Origin: an uncultured Caryophanales bacterium
Lineage (GTDB): Bacteria > Bacillota_I > Bacilli_A > RF39 > UBA660
Reading direction: 5' to 3'
Length of the DNA stretch: 7,821 nucleotides
Assembly: GCA_937897245.1 (NCBI GenBank)
Contig: CALCBO010000001.1
Location: forward strand, 1 to 7,821
Shown here: piece after piece, positions 6,010-7,821 of the stretch
Layout of the letters: each line of letters opens with the position of its first letter
Numbering within the stretch: the stretch's first letter is position 1
Translations under genes and position numbers: made by a program
The notes under the pieces: model-generated
Told to the model about the DNA's origin: nothing
Databases searched by the model: none
The model's input: only the letters and a program-made list of their open reading frames with translations

Positions 6010-7245
6010 TTACCATTCATGTTTATCTAATTCTGTATAATCAGAATTATCTAGTGTTCCTCCTGATACTCCTACAAATGTATCATTATTTTGATATACA
6101 TGGTCATATGATAAATCTGCTTCTACTCTATTACCTCCTAGAGTATCATAAGAATTAACTTCTCTTATTGCTTCACTCCATCCATTACGAACTCTATCCA
6201 TGGTATCACTATTACTTTGATACATAGATTGTTGTATATTAGAAATATCATTTTGAGTTTGATTTATTGTATTCCACATTCTATTTTGTGAAGCTTGTCT
6301 ATCCATAGCCATTCTCATTTGAGCATTTTGAACATTTTGATTTGTTTGATTTATCATTTGTTGTATTTGCATTAATCTTTCTTGACTTAGTTTATAGTAT
6401 TGTGGTGTAAATTGCATATTTTCAATAAATAATTTAGCCATTTCTTTATCTTCTGTATTTACTAATAAACAATCATAACATCTCATCCAATACTTTTGAG
6501 TCATTTGTTCTTTTAGTGTATTGAACCCTTTCTTTAGCATTCCCATAAATCCACTTGTTTCTACTTCTTCTTGTTTTTCTTTTTCTTCTGGTGCTAGGGC
6601 TGCTACAACATAGTATCCTTTTTGCTTTTCTCCATTGTGATCTATTTCAATTTCATATCCAGCATAAGTTGGATTTAAGTTTTGATTTACTTGTCCATAT
6701 GCTTGGTCTTTAAAGCTATTACAACTCTTTAATAATAATTTATCAAAGTATTTAGTTTTTTTCTTTGTTACTTTACAGCTTGGAGGAAGTAATTCTTGGA
6801 ATCTTTCTTCTGCTAAAGTATCAATATCATGCCATAATCTAGTATTTATTAAAGATGGAACATTTACCTTAGAATAATGAACTCCTGGTCTTTGTTGATT
6901 GTATAATCCTCCCATAATAGGTGTAGCATTATTATGATAACTAAATGGAACAAAAGTTATAGACTTATCATTTTTTCTATTACTTAAAAGAACTGCTAAA
7001 ACTAGTGGAGCTAATCTTGATTCTTCATCTCCCATTTCAGCTACAACTGCATGCCAATCTTTTGGAACAAAACATGTAAATACTGGACCTCTACCTTCAA
7101 AACTCAACTCTTTAATAGATCTTTCTCCTGCTTCTTCTTTTAATATTAAAGTGTTTCCACAATACTCACATTTTATTGAAGCCATTCCTTCTTTATATTT
7201 TAAAGGTGCTAAGCAACTTGAACATTTAATACTCTGTACTTTCAT
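6010..7245 (-). CDS. Zinc-ribbon protein with Gln/Asn-rich C-terminal region, function unknown
   Basis: This 411-residue protein opens with a zinc ribbon: Cys8-x2-Cys11 and Cys26-x2-Cys29 in a short TFIIB-like arrangement ending G-N-T-L-I-L. A mixed alpha/beta region of about 180 residues follows (roughly 50-220) and then a Lys/Glu-rich hinge. A second C-x-x-C occurs at 256 and 259, without a partner pair nearby. Residues about 286-347 are rich in Gln, Asn and Met and probably helical. The last 55 residues hold a Trp, a short EVNSY segment and SYDHVYQNNDTFVG, reminiscent of a C-terminal module seen in other Bacillota zinc-ribbon proteins, though I cannot name it. There is no signal peptide or membrane segment, so it is probably cytoplasmic. 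GAGGAG is well placed before ATG 7245. It is less AT-rich than the ATPase and methylase genes. I cannot assign a function. Confidence 0.75.
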   Translation of the reverse strand: MKVQSIKCSSCLAPLKYKEGMASIKCEYCGNTLILKEEAGERSIKELSFEGRGPVFTCFVPKDWHAVVAEMGDEESRLAPLVLAVLLSNRKNDKSITFVPFSYHNNATPIMGGLYNQQRPGVHYSKVNVPSLINTRLWHDIDTLAEERFQELLPPSCKVTKKKTKYFDKLLLKSCNSFKDQAYGQVNQNLNPTYAGYEIEIDHNGEKQKGYYVVAALAPEEKEKQEEVETSGFMGMLKKGFNTLKEQMTQKYWMRCYDCLLVNTEDKEMAKLFIENMQFTPQYYKLSQERLMQIQQMINQTNQNVQNAQMRMAMDRQASQNRMWNTINQTQNDISNIQQSMYQSNSDTMDRVRNGWSEAIREVNSYDTLGGNRVEADLSYDHVYQNNDTFVGVSGGTLDNSDYTELDKHEW

Positions 7246-7276
7246 ATACTTCTCCTCTATTTCTTAATATACTTTT

Positions 7277-7306
7277 ATTATATAATATTTTTTATCCTTT
7301 TTACAA
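7277..7306 (-). promoter_or_regulatory. Candidate promoter of the zinc-ribbon gene
   Basis: On the - strand TTGTAA (7306-7301) is followed after 18 bases by a perfect TATAAT (7282-7277), about 32 bases before the ATG. It overlaps the end of the possible frameshifted small ORF at 7278-7413, so it may be fortuitous if the two genes form an operon. Confidence 0.4.
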
Positions 7307-7413
7307 TTAAAATAGTATAATGCAAACTAATTCTTAGAAAAGTAAATATCGTTGTTAATAAACCAATAATTAATTTAAAAAGCAAGATTTCTTTTAAGTT
7401 TTGTTTTTTTCAA
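7278..7413 (-). pseudogene. Small membrane-protein ORF broken by a one-base frameshift
   Basis: GGGGAGG (7428-7422) lies 8 bases before a TTG (7413-7411) that starts in a run of seven T and is followed by seven A. As given, the frame stops after 12 codons (MKKTKLKRNLAF). If one A of the run is removed, the frame stays open to TAA at 7278-7280 for 44 residues: a basic start (MKKQNLKEIL), a hydrophobic helix (LLFKLIIGLLTTIFTFL) and a basic end. That is a convincing small membrane protein, 32 bases upstream of the zinc-ribbon gene on the same strand. The break may be a true mutation, phase variation at the homopolymer, or a sequencing error. The rest of the 377-base gap 7246-7622 holds promoter-like sequence and nothing else I can name. 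Confidence 0.35.
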
Positions 7414-7537
7414 AAAAATTACCTCCCCGCCGTTTAAATTTATTTTTACAGTTTTATTTTACCACAAAATCCGAAAGATAAACCGCTTTTTGTTAAAAAA
7501 ATTATTCTTTTCTCTTTTATTTTTATTAATAATCGGT

Positions 7538-7543
7538 TATAAT
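7538..7543 (+). promoter_or_regulatory. Probable -10 box of the phosphate transporter gene
   Basis: A perfect TATAAT lies 79 bases before the TTG start. The hexamer 17 bases upstream (TTTTAT) is a poor -35. The resulting leader would be about 70 bases with no obvious structure. Confidence 0.35.
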
Positions 7544-7622
7544 CATTTTAATCGCATATTTTTACAACCACGCTTAATCTGCGATAACATAAATATCATG
7601 ACACTATCAGGAGGAATTATTC

Positions 7623-7821
7623 TTGATAACTATTTTTGACATTGTTGCAATGCTGGGCGGCCTTGCTCTTTTCCTTTACGGAATGCATATGCTCAGCGCA
7701 AGCCTTGAAAAAATGTCCGGAAGCAAGCTTACAAAAATTCTTGAAAAGCTTACCGGAAGTGTTTGGAAAAGCGTTGCCCTCGGCGCTGGAATCACTGCTC
7801 TTGTTCAAAGCTCTTCCGCAA
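7623..7821 (+). CDS. Na+/phosphate cotransporter, N-terminal part (3' end outside window)
   Basis: The frame begins at TTG 7623, eight bases after AGGAGG (7609-7614), and runs open for 66 codons to the window edge. Proteins of this family (NptA/PF02690, often fused to a PhoU-like domain) move phosphate across the cytoplasmic membrane with sodium. The start has the family pattern: a hydrophobic helix with MLGGLALFLYGMHML, then LEKMSGSKLTKILEKLT, then a second helix GAGITALVQSSSA containing the QSSSA motif that is repeated in these transporters and forms the transport site. The ATG at 7599 is out of frame and soon stops. Codon use favours CTT, CTC, AGC and GCA and GC is about 45%, unlike the AT-rich genes to the left. 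It probably belongs to the resident chromosome and is transcribed away from them. Confidence 0.88.
   Translation, partial: MITIFDIVAMLGGLALFLYGMHMLSASLEKMSGSKLTKILEKLTGSVWKSVALGAGITALVQSSSA

Noticed and set aside
273..7455. Imperfect direct repeat (TTTAATTTATTTATAGTT near 273 and a similar stretch near 7434) as possible att sites
   Set aside because: The match needs gaps and consists almost only of A and T, so chance is the likelier explanation.
7617..7808. 63-codon ORF on the - strand opposite the phosphate transporter
   Set aside because: It is the antisense shadow of a clear Na/Pi cotransporter frame that has its own ribosome binding site and family motifs.

Overview
The window looks like accessory DNA in a low-GC member of the Bacillota (Firmicutes), judged by strong AGGAGG-type ribosome binding sites, TATAAT-like -10 boxes, TTG starts and the protein families present. 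Composition is uneven. By hand count the first ~240 bases and the last ~200 bases are each about 45% GC. The ~7 kb between them is much poorer: roughly 25% GC in the ATPase and methylase genes, rising to about a third in the zinc-ribbon gene. So either an AT-rich block sits inside 45%-GC DNA, or separate sequences have been joined.

Left part (1-3338). A 3' fragment of a phage terminase large subunit on the + strand meets, tail to tail, a D12-class DNA adenine methylase on the - strand. The methylase breaks off before its C-terminal end, and the join can be placed within a few bases of 240-246. Upstream of the methylase on the same strand is a 727-residue ABC/AAA ATPase of the AAA_13 (PrrC/RloC-like) kind, with one CxxC pair in its coiled-coil arm. 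Together they look like a modification or phage-defence cassette at the edge of a prophage remnant.

Middle part (3339-4951). A 318-base divergent intergenic region holds several inverted repeats, then comes a + strand gene for an unrecognised acidic protein with a C-terminal membrane anchor. Two hairpin terminators, one per strand, close this gene and the convergent methyltransferase gene.

Right part (4952-7245). A class I SAM-dependent methyltransferase and a 411-residue zinc-ribbon protein are both on the - strand. The methyltransferase is preceded by a long structured leader. It contains a 32-codon upstream ORF with an Ile-Phe-Val-Val run, a terminator-like hairpin, and a perfect 9-bp alternative pairing between the codons of that run and the segment just before the methyltransferase ribosome binding site. 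This resembles translation-controlled attenuation of inducible resistance genes and is the most interesting signal here. Upstream of the zinc-ribbon gene is a probable one-base-frameshifted small membrane-protein ORF.

Right edge (7246-7821). An AT-rich divergent intergenic region leads to the 5' end of a Na/Pi cotransporter gene that runs out of the window. No integrase, transposase, tRNA, rRNA or CRISPR array is visible.
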